From assembly GCF_017114985.1 (NCBI RefSeq), contig NZ_JABXKP010000026.1, positions 87,346 through 151,345 of the forward strand: a DNA stretch of 64,000 nt. Direction: 5' to 3'. Source of the DNA: Nostoc sp. JL33 (GTDB lineage: Bacteria > Cyanobacteriota > Cyanobacteriia > Cyanobacteriales > Nostocaceae). This document shows, piece by piece, positions 41,511 through 52,446 of the stretch. Below the pieces are notes generated by a model, which ran no database searches, had not been told where the DNA came from, and saw nothing but the letters and a program-made list of their open reading frames with translations. Positions within the stretch are counted from its first letter, which is position 1. Each line of letters begins with the position of its first letter. A program made the translations under genes and the position numbers.

Positions 41511-41731
41511 GGGCGGCCGCATCATGTCAATAAGCAAAGTATATTCTCAATAGAGATAAAAGTTATGTCATTAACTCTTGCTTATTGCGAAAAATTTAGG
41601 CGATCGCTTTGGAGCTTAAAAAATAATCAAACGCGAAATCCTGATTTTTTCGTTAGTTCTTAACCTTCGTTGTGATCAAGAGTAATTTAGATGCGTTTGC
41701 CCTGACGAGTGTGGGGCTTGAAGAAATCAAC

Positions 41732-42130
41732 ATGAAATATATACTTGATACCCATGCTCTAATCTGGTTTTTAGAAGGTAATTCTCGTTTAAGCCCTATT
41801 GTAAAAGCTATTCTTTCCGATGCAACCAGTGAATTAATTTTGCCTGCGATCGCCTTGGCGGAGTCGGTATGGATCGTTAGTCGTGGTAAAACTTCGATTC
41901 CTTCTGTTGATGCCTTGTTAAAGGTTGTTAAGAATGATAAACGAGTCTTTATACATCCACTGGATTCTGATGTCATTGAAAAAAGTGTAGAACTAACCTC
42001 TATCAATGAAATGCACGATCGCCAAATTGTATCAACAGCTTTAGTTGTAGAGAGTCAAAGAAATCAAGTAGCTTTATTAACTTGCGATCAAAATATTTTT
42101 GCTGCAAAGTTGGTAACAATTATTTGGTAA
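41732..42130 (+). CDS. Type II toxin-antitoxin PIN domain toxin (VapC-like)
   Basis: MKYILDTHALIWFLEGNSRLSP...HDRQIVSTALV; internal ATG at 41732 preferred over the track start at 41672. Confidence 0.85.
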   Translation: MKYILDTHALIWFLEGNSRLSPIVKAILSDATSELILPAIALAESVWIVSRGKTSIPSVDALLKVVKNDKRVFIHPLDSDVIEKSVELTSINEMHDRQIVSTALVVESQRNQVALLTCDQNIFAAKLVTIIW

Positions 42131-42388
42131 TTATTTTGCTTTGCGATCGCTAGTTCAATTTTCATCTTTGATCAAATCAAAGGCGGGTATCATTTGAACC
42201 TATGCGATGGTCGCTTTGCGAACCGGCGAAGCCATCGCGCCTCATAATCCACAAAGCAAAGTACTGTCTCAATTACAAAGTTTAGAGTTCGCAAAACTTT
42301 GCCACAACTGTCAGCTTATTCAATGCCTAAAATCATTGCCTCAACTGCTTGTTTTGCTTTCTCTAAGTCTGCTTCAGCTTCTTGTAAG

Positions 42389-42724
42389 ACGGAAGTTGCT
42401 ACAGACTGCGCGAAATACTAAAACGTCAAAGCGGAAGTTGCTACAGACTGCGCGAAACACGCAAACGTCAAGGCGGAAGTTATTACTCTTAAAGCAGAAG
42501 TTGCTACAGACTGCGCGAAACACGCAAACGTCAAGGCGGAAGTTATTACTCTTAAAGCAGAAGTTGCTACAGACTGCGCGAAACACGCAAACGTCAAGGC
42601 GGAAGTTATTACTCTTAAAGCAGAAGTTGCTACAGACTGCGCGAAACACGCAAACGTCAAGGCGGAAGTTATTACTCTTAAAGCAGAAGTTGCTACAGAC
42701 TGCGCGAAACACGCAAACGTCAAC
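42389..42724. repeat. 63-bp minisatellite, 4 full units plus partial units at both ends
   Basis: Unit GCAGAAGTTGCTACAGACTGCGCGAAACACGCAAACGTCAAGGCGGAAGTTATTACTCTTAAA read directly; starts at 42431, 42494, 42557, 42620, 42683. Confidence 0.95.
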
Positions 42725-42979
42725 CCTGGAGCAATATTTTTTGATGGATGCTAGATGTGGGATTCTGTTAAATTTATCTATCTAAATACTTTTGTCATTG
42801 CGTACTCCTTTGGAGAACCCGTTGGCGCAGCCTCTTTGTCAAGAAAAGGGTACGGAGTGTGGCAATCTCAAGCCGCAAGCGATCGCTTTTCAACTCTTGG
42901 AGAGGCTGCGCCAACGAGACGCTCCTCGAATATTTGCAAGAAGTTTGCTATGTCTATTTTTAACTAATCACTTCTGCAA

Positions 42980-44278
42980 TTAATAAGTCCAGTTTTGCTT
43001 GGTCTGCAAGCTATAAGTTCCATCTTTCACATCCACCCGCTCAGGAATCAGATTTATATCTCTAAACATATTTGCCTGGTGCTGTAGGGCATTCAGGGAT
43101 TGGTCGTCAATCGGGATGATAGCGCGTTCACCACTACGTTGCTGTAAAGTTCCTACGATGGATGGATCGATTTCATGTTGCTCTGCCAATCGTTGAGCCG
43201 CTTCTAATTCCTGTCTCTTAGCCCAAGTTCCAGCTTCGTTTACCTCTTCTAAAATCACCTTGAGCAGGTCGGGATAGTCGCGTACCAGTTCTGGAATCGC
43301 GTAGTAATAGGTCGGAACTTCTATGGAGGCTTTGTCACCAAATATGCTCTCTAAGTCTGCAATCGATCGTCCTGGGTAAGCGCTTCGGGCAAGAGTAGCT
43401 GTGTAGGGAACCCAAATCACCCAAGCATCGACCTCACCCCGGCAAAATTGGGGCAGCGCCTCCGGTTGTGTCAGATAAACTGGCTCAATGTCACTAAAAT
43501 CGAGTCCTACTTTTGCCAGCGATCGCACAAGCACATAATGTGCGCTTGAGCCTTTGTCAAAAGCTATCTTCTTACCCTTCAGGTCGGCAAGCGTCTGAAT
43601 CGGCGAATTTTCCGGTACCAGAATCGCTTGACCTTTGGGAGAGGTATATTTTTCTTTAGCCACCCGCACAAACACATGATCCGCCGCTTGAGAGAAGATG
43701 CTGGCCGTGCCGCCGCCGCCGCAGAAGTCAATCGTCCCGTTGCTGAGTGCTTCTATCAGAGAAGAGGCTGATAAAAAGCTTGACCAGGTGACACTCAGCC
43801 CAAATGGTTGCAAACGCCTTTCGAGCAAACCTTGAGCACGGAGAACTTCCAGATTTGTCATCCCCTCTGGATATCCGATTTTGAGTTGTTTGAGCCGCCG
43901 TGCTTGCTCTGCTAAGGGCGTGTTGCTAGATCCAGCCGAACGGTTAGAAAACCAGCGATCCAAAACTATACAAAAAATTATCCCCCCCATAAACAGTCCC
44001 ACGGCTTCCAGTAGCTGCATTATTGAGCTTTTGGGTAGTTTGAACTGATTCATTACAGAGGATATCTGATTGCCAGATTCAGAAGCGCCAATAGCATGAC
44101 CGTCAAAAACTAGAGTCAAGACCAAAATCGAGACAAGGCCGATGCAAAATCGAACTGCAAACCTGTAGGTAGCCGATCTACGACTGGCTGATCTGAGCGA
44201 CCGTAAGATGTTTTGACCTGTGCGTTTAGGCAGAAGGTCACTCAAACGGCTAATCATAATGGCTCCTTTGATAAACAT
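42980..44278 (-). CDS. ABC transporter substrate-binding protein, aliphatic sulfonate (SsuA-like) with an N-terminal membrane segment
   Basis: LKQLKIGYPEGMTNLEVLRAQGLLERRLQPFGLSVTWSSF, ADLKGKKIAFDKGSSAHYVLVRSL, DAWVIWVPY. Confidence 0.85.
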   Translation of the reverse strand: MFIKGAIMISRLSDLLPKRTGQNILRSLRSASRRSATYRFAVRFCIGLVSILVLTLVFDGHAIGASESGNQISSVMNQFKLPKSSIMQLLEAVGLFMGGIIFCIVLDRWFSNRSAGSSNTPLAEQARRLKQLKIGYPEGMTNLEVLRAQGLLERRLQPFGLSVTWSSFLSASSLIEALSNGTIDFCGGGGTASIFSQAADHVFVRVAKEKYTSPKGQAILVPENSPIQTLADLKGKKIAFDKGSSAHYVLVRSLAKVGLDFSDIEPVYLTQPEALPQFCRGEVDAWVIWVPYTATLARSAYPGRSIADLESIFGDKASIEVPTYYYAIPELVRDYPDLLKVILEEVNEAGTWAKRQELEAAQRLAEQHEIDPSIVGTLQQRSGERAIIPIDDQSLNALQHQANMFRDINLIPERVDVKDGTYSLQTKQNWTY

Positions 44279-44820
44279 AGGTGATGGATATTGCCGGATG
44301 GATTGGAGATAAAAGATAAAGTACCACTTGATAATTATTTACGCCGACCTAACTTAGATCCTCGAAGTAATTCCATAAAAATAATTGATGGCTGGGATGA
44401 ATGGCGGATTAAATACGAGAATACAGCCAGAGTGTTAGACTTTTTGGGGCTATTTATATATTATTAGGACTTATGCAAATATTCTATATGTAGGATGTAT
44501 ATAGCTTGCGGCATTGAGAGCAGTTTTCATGTATTTGAACCACATCTATCGTAGTAAAGATTGCTGTGCCCCTAGTGCGTGGTCTATTTAAGACGAAAAT
44601 AGCTGTAAGAAAAGCGCAGCGTAATGCGCCATCCCCACTATGGGTGGTTTTGCTGTGTAAGTCCTGTATTATAACTAACTAAGTTGAAGAAATAGGAAGT
44701 CGAGTCACACCCGATGCGGAAAACTCGCGTTTTCATATTAATATTTCTCGATATTGGGGGGCTGATTGCCAAGGTTGAGCGATCGCTAGTTTCGGTGATT
44801 AAACAGGTGTTGAGTGAGGG

Positions 44821-45495
44821 ATGGTGATGGTTTGGTTAATTGCAACAATTAAGATCGGGCTAGCTACGGCTGTGGCAACAACGTTTGACGACAATATTTA
44901 TCTAACGGCCTTCTTCAGTGAGGTTAATCGTACTTTTCGTCCTAAGCATGTTGTGGTTGGTGAGCTTTTAGGGTTCACGGCATTAGTGATAGTAAGTTTG
45001 TTTGGTTTCTTACTCGGTCTAGCAATTCCTGAGACTTGGATTGGTCTACTAGGGATTCTGCCGATACTCATTGGCTTGAACAATTTGCTCAACCTTAATA
45101 AGGATGACTCAGCCGAAGATAAGTCAGCCAATCTGAAAAGAAACTCTAAATTTCGAGGATTTGATTCTAGAAAGCGATCGCTCTGGGACGTAATCCGCGA
45201 TCCGCAGACTTATCGCGTCTCTGCCGTCACGATTTCCAACGGCGGTAACAATCTTGGGATCTATATTCCTCTGTTTGCTAGTAGCTCAATCCAAAATCTG
45301 TCTGTAATCATACCTGTTTGCTATTTGATTGTTTCCTGCTGGCTGTTTATGTCCTATAGTCTGACACATCTACCTGGTATTGCTTTGGTACTCAGCCGTT
45401 ATGCTCGCAAGATTTTCCCTTTTGTGCTGATGTGGCTGGGTTACAGAATTCTGATGGACAGCGAATCCTATCGTCTTTTTCTACCGAAAAGTTGA
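44821..45495 (+). CDS. Cadmium resistance transporter (CadD-like) membrane protein
   Basis: TAVATTFDDNIYLTAFFSEVNRTFRPKHVVVGELLGFTALVIVS, GGNNLGIYIPLFASSS. Confidence 0.75.
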   Translation: MVMVWLIATIKIGLATAVATTFDDNIYLTAFFSEVNRTFRPKHVVVGELLGFTALVIVSLFGFLLGLAIPETWIGLLGILPILIGLNNLLNLNKDDSAEDKSANLKRNSKFRGFDSRKRSLWDVIRDPQTYRVSAVTISNGGNNLGIYIPLFASSSIQNLSVIIPVCYLIVSCWLFMSYSLTHLPGIALVLSRYARKIFPFVLMWLGYRILMDSESYRLFLPKS

Positions 45496-45615
45496 CAGAC
45501 AAAGGTCTAAATGCCCGCCGCAAGCATCGCCCCCATTCAAGCGAAAAAAGTCGGGGAGCGATGCCTACGCTGATCAAAAGCAGAATCAGAAAAAATACTC
45601 CAGCACTCAGGTGGA

Positions 45616-46596
<981 letters not shown>

Positions 46597-46944
46597 AAAA
46601 TAATCTCCTAGTCAGTAATTGGTCTTAAGAATATTAGGTCTTTTAGCATTATCCCTTTCTCGATCACCAAGTCATCTATTATTAGAAGTATTTATTGATA
46701 TAAGTAGGTTGAAAAATTTAAAAGCTAATATTTTGCGGGTACTTTACATTCATTGTAATAGCCGTATTTGCGTACAGTATTTTCATTCAAAAAGCTGCTA
46801 ATACTCAGATTCACTGCCGAATTCCCTTCACTAAAAGAATAAAGGCGTAGGGTCTCTATCAGATGGGGTGCGATGGCGTACCCCCCGTAGGCATCGCGCC
46901 CGATCAAATGGGAACCATATTATATAATTGCGTTCCTCACCACC

Positions 46945-48024
46945 ATGAAATTATTGAATTTCCTCAAATCCAAACCAGCTATTACAGCCTTAGCGATCGC
47001 AGTAAATCTCACTGTGATTGTCATTGATGTACATTCTTCCAGTTCAAATCCTCCCATTGGTAGGAGTACAATTACTCAGTCCCAATCACATCTTCAACTT
47101 GTTTACACACTGACTGGGCATAAAAAAGTAACTTTTGGTGTCCCAGCAGTTGTGATTAGCCCGGATGGGCAAACCCTGATTAGTGGAGGTAGAGATGATA
47201 CAATTAAAGTTTGGAATCTACGTAGCGGTAAATTGCTGCTGAGTTTAGATGCTCATTCAGATGGTGTTACTTCAATTGCGATTAGTCCAGATGGCAAGCG
47301 GATTGTAAGTGGTGGAATAACTACCCCAACAATGAAGGTTTGGGATTTACGCACTCAATTAATGCTTACGCTTAACATCGAAAGTGGACATACACAGCCA
47401 GTAGAAACCGTTGCTATTAGTTCAGATAATAGATTGATTGCTAGTGGCAGTGATGACCACACAATCAAGCTTTGGGATTTACATACGCTTAAGTTGCTTG
47501 ATACTATTACTGCACATTCAGAATTTGTGAGTAAGGTTGCATTTAGCCCTGATATGCAAACCCTTGTAAGTACTGGGGGTAGCGATGACAATACAATTAG
47601 GCTGATTTCACTGCCAACTAAAAAAACACGCCATATTCTCAAAGGACACAAAACCGCAGTTGATGCTATTGCGATTACTCCAGATAGCAAAAAGCTCGTA
47701 ACTGGCAGTTTTGGTCAGCTAGTTTCTGGAAGTCGGGCAATTAGCACCCTGAAGTTATGGAATCTCCAAACTGGAAAACTGCTGCATGAGTTTACTGACA
47801 ATTTTAGTTCAGTTGATTCTCTTGTGATCAGCCCCAATGGAAAAATTCTGATCTGCGGCAATTTTGATGGCAGTATTAAACTGTGGAGCTTAGAGACTTT
47901 GAAACTGTTGCATACCTTTCAAGATGGTTCCAGTTCTGTTTTAGGGCTTGCTATTAGCCCAGATGGTAAAACTCTCGCTAGTAGCAATGAAGATAGCACT
48001 ATACATATTTGGCAAATTAACTAA
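46945..48024 (+). CDS. WD40 repeat domain-containing protein
   Basis: Repeated units of the type LVISGGRDDTIKVWNLRSGKLLLSL...VTSIAISPDGKRIVSGG. Confidence 0.92.
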   Translation: MKLLNFLKSKPAITALAIAVNLTVIVIDVHSSSSNPPIGRSTITQSQSHLQLVYTLTGHKKVTFGVPAVVISPDGQTLISGGRDDTIKVWNLRSGKLLLSLDAHSDGVTSIAISPDGKRIVSGGITTPTMKVWDLRTQLMLTLNIESGHTQPVETVAISSDNRLIASGSDDHTIKLWDLHTLKLLDTITAHSEFVSKVAFSPDMQTLVSTGGSDDNTIRLISLPTKKTRHILKGHKTAVDAIAITPDSKKLVTGSFGQLVSGSRAISTLKLWNLQTGKLLHEFTDNFSSVDSLVISPNGKILICGNFDGSIKLWSLETLKLLHTFQDGSSSVLGLAISPDGKTLASSNEDSTIHIWQIN

Positions 48025-48188
48025 CGCGGTTCTCGTCCCTTGTGAGGATACAAGAACCCCACCCCCAACCCCCTAAGAGCAAGCCAGGAGGGGGCTATGA
48101 TGTACCTCACTAGGTTGGGAACCGCTATAACTGCATTAACTATTACCTACAGATGGAAATTTAAACGCCAAAAAACAGATTTTACGAA

Positions 48189-48836
48189 TCACCTAGAAAG
48201 GTGTATTTCCGTATTTAGGGACTGGCTCATGACCACGTTGATTAAGCTGTCTAGCAGGCGATCGCGTGATAAAAACATCAGTTCTTTTCCATACAAAACT
48301 TCTTGTACAATCACGTAGGATACCAGCGAACCAAAAAAAATCTGAGCCATTGCTTCTGGGTCGGTGATTCCTAATTCTGGATGAGATGCGAAATACTGAC
48401 TCAGCATTTGCCGACCGCGCTGCACAACAGTTTGGGTATAAAGTTTGGCTAGTTCAGGGAAGTTTTGTGACTCGGTGATAATCAAACGCAACAATGCCAA
48501 ATAATCAGGATTATCAGCGACTTTAGTTAAATAAATTTCCGCAACTTGACGCAACAAAATCGCTGGTTCGCCGTGCAATTTTTCTGTACAAAAAATGCTT
48601 TGAAAACAAGCGATCGTCAACCGTTCTATCAACGCTTTAAACAGCCCTTCTTTATCTTGAAAGTGACTGTATATTGTTTGCTTCGACACTCCAGCCGACG
48701 CGCTGACACGATCCATACTTGTTCTAGCGTAACCCTCCTTCAAAAATACCCGTATAGCTCCTTGCAAGATTTGCTCCTGTTTTGGAGTGATCGCAGGTAA
48801 AGGATTTTCTAGTTGGGAACTAGGGTTTTTGAGCAT
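48189..48836 (-). CDS. TetR/AcrR family transcriptional regulator
   Basis: ITPKQEQILQGAIRVFLKEGYARTSMDRVSASAGVSKQTIYSHFQDKEGLFKALIE; divergent from the efflux operon. Confidence 0.93.
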   Translation of the reverse strand: MLKNPSSQLENPLPAITPKQEQILQGAIRVFLKEGYARTSMDRVSASAGVSKQTIYSHFQDKEGLFKALIERLTIACFQSIFCTEKLHGEPAILLRQVAEIYLTKVADNPDYLALLRLIITESQNFPELAKLYTQTVVQRGRQMLSQYFASHPELGITDPEAMAQIFFGSLVSYVIVQEVLYGKELMFLSRDRLLDSLINVVMSQSLNTEIHLSR

Positions 48837-48958
48837 GAAGAGTAAATTTTTTGACGCATATCTTGTCAGATCATACTATACAGTCTAGTATGATGACAAA
48901 GAATCCAGAATTCTCAATTATCTTATACAAAATATTTTTCACAATCCAGGCTGCTACC

Positions 48959-50329
48959 ATGACTCAGACTATCCCGACATCCCCGGAAAATCTTAAAGAT
49001 GCCCCAGTATCGAAGCAGCAACGCCGCAAGAAACCGATCCTTTTACTGATAGGGGCGCTGCTGGTGGTGGGTGGCATTGGCTACGCTGTGTGGCGCAGTC
49101 AACCGCAAGGATCAGTGAATATACTGCAAGTTAGCGGACGGATTGAGGGTTATGAAACCGAGATTGGGATCAAGCGTTCTGGAAGAATTGAGTCAATTGT
49201 CGTGCGGGAAGGGGCAGCAGTTAAAAAGGGGCAAGAGTTAGTTAAGCTAGACAGCACAGACGATCAATTGCTGCAACAGCAACTACTTGGTGCCCAAGCG
49301 AGGGTGACATCTGCTAAGTATGATCAACAGCAGGCAATTTCAGATGTCGAGCAAGTCGTCAGAGAAATTCAAGAAATTAACAGCCAAATTAACGAAGCCA
49401 AACTGAATTTTCGGCAGTCGCAAGGGGATACCCAAGGAAGAATTGAGCAAGCACGAGCAAATGTAGCAGCAGCCAGAGCCACATTAGTGCAAGCACAAGC
49501 GCAAGTTAAACAGGCGGCAGCAGAAGTTAATTTAGCAAAAATCAACCGCGATCGCTATGCCCAATTGGTAAAAGAAGGGGCGATAAATCAACAACAATTC
49601 GATCAAGCACAAACCACCCTTGAGACTGCGATCGCAACCCTAGAAGCACGAGTTGCAGCAGTTAATGCCGAACGTCAACAGTTAAGTGCTACCTCAGGGG
49701 CGTTAACTCAAGTTAAAACTACAGGTTTCAATCCTGATATTCGCAACGCCCAGTTAACAGCATTAGTCAGAAAGCAGCAGCAAAGTGATGCTCAACTTAA
49801 ATCTGCACAGGCGAAAGTTAACTCTGCCGGTGCAAAAGTCAAAGATGCCCAAGCATCAAATCAGCAAATCCTCACCCAGATTGCAGACTCCAAAAAAGAT
49901 TTAAATGTAGTTAGTCCCTTAGATGGAGTAGTGAGTGCCCGGAGTGTCGAACCAGGTGCAATAGTTAGCAGTCAGACTAATATTTTGACAATTGTTGATC
50001 CCAAGACATTGTATTTTAGAGGTTTTATTCCCGAAGGCGATATTGGCAGAGTGCGTCTAGGACAAACAACGAAAATCTTGATTGATTCTGCACCAGATAA
50101 ACCATTAGAAGGTAAAGTAATTGCCATCGATCCGCAAGCTTCATTTACACCAGAGAATATTTACTTTCAAAAAGATCGAGTCAGACAAGTAATAGGAATT
50201 CGGATCAAAGTTCAAAATCCTGATAACTGCTTTAACCCCGAAAATCCTTACACTAAATCAGATTTACCCTGCGCCAAAATGGGGATGCCAGCAGATGCCG
50301 AAATCAAGCTGAAAACAGAAAGCAGATAA
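48959..50329 (+). CDS. HlyD family efflux periplasmic adaptor/membrane-fusion protein
   Basis: GRIEGYETEIGIKRSGRIESIVVREGAAVKKGQELVKLDSTD, long coiled-coil, DLNVVSPLDGVVSARSVEPGAIV. Confidence 0.9.
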   Translation: MTQTIPTSPENLKDAPVSKQQRRKKPILLLIGALLVVGGIGYAVWRSQPQGSVNILQVSGRIEGYETEIGIKRSGRIESIVVREGAAVKKGQELVKLDSTDDQLLQQQLLGAQARVTSAKYDQQQAISDVEQVVREIQEINSQINEAKLNFRQSQGDTQGRIEQARANVAAARATLVQAQAQVKQAAAEVNLAKINRDRYAQLVKEGAINQQQFDQAQTTLETAIATLEARVAAVNAERQQLSATSGALTQVKTTGFNPDIRNAQLTALVRKQQQSDAQLKSAQAKVNSAGAKVKDAQASNQQILTQIADSKKDLNVVSPLDGVVSARSVEPGAIVSSQTNILTIVDPKTLYFRGFIPEGDIGRVRLGQTTKILIDSAPDKPLEGKVIAIDPQASFTPENIYFQKDRVRQVIGIRIKVQNPDNCFNPENPYTKSDLPCAKMGMPADAEIKLKTESR

Positions 50330-50490
50330 AAGAACAACAAAGCAAATATTTACTTAGTCCAACATTTCATTAATTCCTCGCAAATTATCCGCGTACCTCT
50401 GCGCTTCCCTCCGCGCCCCTCTGCGTTTAAATTTCCACCCTCAATTCTCCACCCTCAATTCTCCACCACTTTCTCAAGCTAAAAGGCTAA

Positions 50491-52446
50491 ATGATGCAAC
50501 AGCAAAGAACAGTAGTTACTCCAAACTCACCGCAATCATCTAGTCTGCCAACCACAGCAATTAAAGTTCATGGTTTGCACAAGCACTATGGAAACTTAGC
50601 TGCTGTACGGGGAATTGATTTCAGTGTCAAAAAAGGGGAAATGTTTGGATTAATTGGCCCTGACGGTGCGGGAAAAACTAGCACCTTTCACATTTTGGGC
50701 GGTGTGATGGAAGCAACGGCGGGAGACGTACAAATATTTAATCAACCTGCACGAGATGCCCGATTAATCACAGGTTATCTCACCCAACAGTTTTCGCTGT
50801 ATTTGGATTTGAGCATTGATGAAAACTTGCGTTATGCAGCAGGGTTGCGGCAAGTAGCAGACGATTTATTAGAAAAACGTCGCAATAAATATTTAAAATT
50901 AATGAATTTAGAGCGATTTAGCGATCGCTTGGTGGGACAACTTTCTGGTGGGATGAAACAAAAGCTGGCGCTATGTTGTGCTTTGGTTTCTCAACCAGAA
51001 GTTTTGTTACTAGATGAACCTACCACGGGTGTTGATCCAGTTTCCCGCCGGGAATTTTGGGATGTGCTAGCCCAGTTGTCAGCCGAGGGGATGACAATTG
51101 TAGTCGCGACACCATATTTAGACGAAGCTGAACGCTGTCATCGCGTGGCTTTGATGTACGGTGGGCAAATTCATGAAATTGGCACACCCGCAGACTTACG
51201 GGCTAACTTAGGCTTGCATCGCTTAGAAGTGCGAACAGCAAATCTGCAAGCGACAGAAGAAATACTCTCCCAGACTACCCAAACAAATATAGTAGATGTG
51301 CAAAGTTTTGGCGATCGCTTGGATGTCCTCGTCAAAGATATAAATTCCGGCGAAATCCAAGTGCGCGAACTACTGCAACAACATCAGTTACCTTCTCCCA
51401 GTATCGAGCATGGTGAACCCACATTAGAAAACGTCTTTGTCACGCGCCTGCGACAACAAGGTTCCGTACCGCAATTTTTCCCATTTCCTCGTTTTCGCAA
51501 AAGAGGACAGGGAGAGACTAAAAAAGTAGCCATCTATGCCCACAACCTCAGCCGGATCTTTGGCAAGTTCCAAGCCGTTAAAGATGTCAACGTCGAAATA
51601 CGCTACGGCGAAATCTTTGGGTTATTAGGTGCTAACGGTGCTGGCAAAACCACCACAATTAAAATGCTGTGTGGATTATTAGAAGCAAGCGGCGGTGAAA
51701 TTTCCTTGGGTGGTGAAACCGGAAATCTGCGGAGTGCAGACTTACGGCGACGCATTGGTTATATGAGTCAAAAATTCACCCTCTACGACGATTTAACTAT
51801 TCTGCAAAATTTAGAATTTTATAGCGGAGTTTACGGCGTACCCCGCAAACTCCGACGAGAAAAAATTGATTGGGTAATTGCTACCTGTGGCTTAGAAGGA
51901 CAAACAAATATGATTACTGGGCAGCTACCTGGAGGTTGGAAACAGCGAGTTGCTTTCGGTGCTTGCGTAATGCACGAACCAGATATTTTATTTTTAGACG
52001 AACCAACATCGGGGGTAGATCCGTTAGCGCGTCGTCAGTTTTGGAAGCTGATTAATGACTTCGCCCACAATGGTACAGCTATTTTAGTGACGACGCACTA
52101 TTTAGAAGAAGCTGAACAGTGCAACCGCATGAGTTTTATGGTTGCAGGAGAAACTGTTGCTGAAGGTTCCCCAAGTTCTGTTAAAGCCTCGCAACCGGGA
52201 CAACTAATAGAAATCATTGTTAATCAAAACCAAGTAGCTTCCAATATACTCAAAGAACACTTCGAGTCTTGGCGCGTCTCAATTTTTGCTGATAGTTTAC
52301 ATGTTGTTCTCGATCATCCCGAACAGGAGATAAATCAACTAACTCAACTTTTAGAAGCTAATCAAATTACCATCAATTCTTTACGTCCCATTCCTTTTTC
52401 TTTAGAAGATGCTTTTATTGGTATAGTACAGCGATCGCAAGGATAG
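50491..52446 (+). CDS. ABC transporter ATP-binding protein with two fused nucleotide-binding domains
   Basis: Two Walker A motifs (GPDGAGKTSTF; GANGAGKTTTI) and two signature regions (LSGGMKQK; LPGGWKQR). Confidence 0.92.
   Translation: MMQQQRTVVTPNSPQSSSLPTTAIKVHGLHKHYGNLAAVRGIDFSVKKGEMFGLIGPDGAGKTSTFHILGGVMEATAGDVQIFNQPARDARLITGYLTQQFSLYLDLSIDENLRYAAGLRQVADDLLEKRRNKYLKLMNLERFSDRLVGQLSGGMKQKLALCCALVSQPEVLLLDEPTTGVDPVSRREFWDVLAQLSAEGMTIVVATPYLDEAERCHRVALMYGGQIHEIGTPADLRANLGLHRLEVRTANLQATEEILSQTTQTNIVDVQSFGDRLDVLVKDINSGEIQVRELLQQHQLPSPSIEHGEPTLENVFVTRLRQQGSVPQFFPFPRFRKRGQGETKKVAIYAHNLSRIFGKFQAVKDVNVEIRYGEIFGLLGANGAGKTTTIKMLCGLLEASGGEISLGGETGNLRSADLRRRIGYMSQKFTLYDDLTILQNLEFYSGVYGVPRKLRREKIDWVIATCGLEGQTNMITGQLPGGWKQRVAFGACVMHEPDILFLDEPTSGVDPLARRQFWKLINDFAHNGTAILVTTHYLEEAEQCNRMSFMVAGETVAEGSPSSVKASQPGQLIEIIVNQNQVASNILKEHFESWRVSIFADSLHVVLDHPEQEINQLTQLLEANQITINSLRPIPFSLEDAFIGIVQRSQG

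Noticed and set aside
42207-42785. 192-aa ORF over the 63-bp repeats
   Set aside because: It begins inside a dispersed repeat and its length comes only from the repeat being open in several frames; overlapping minus-strand ORFs of similar length exist.
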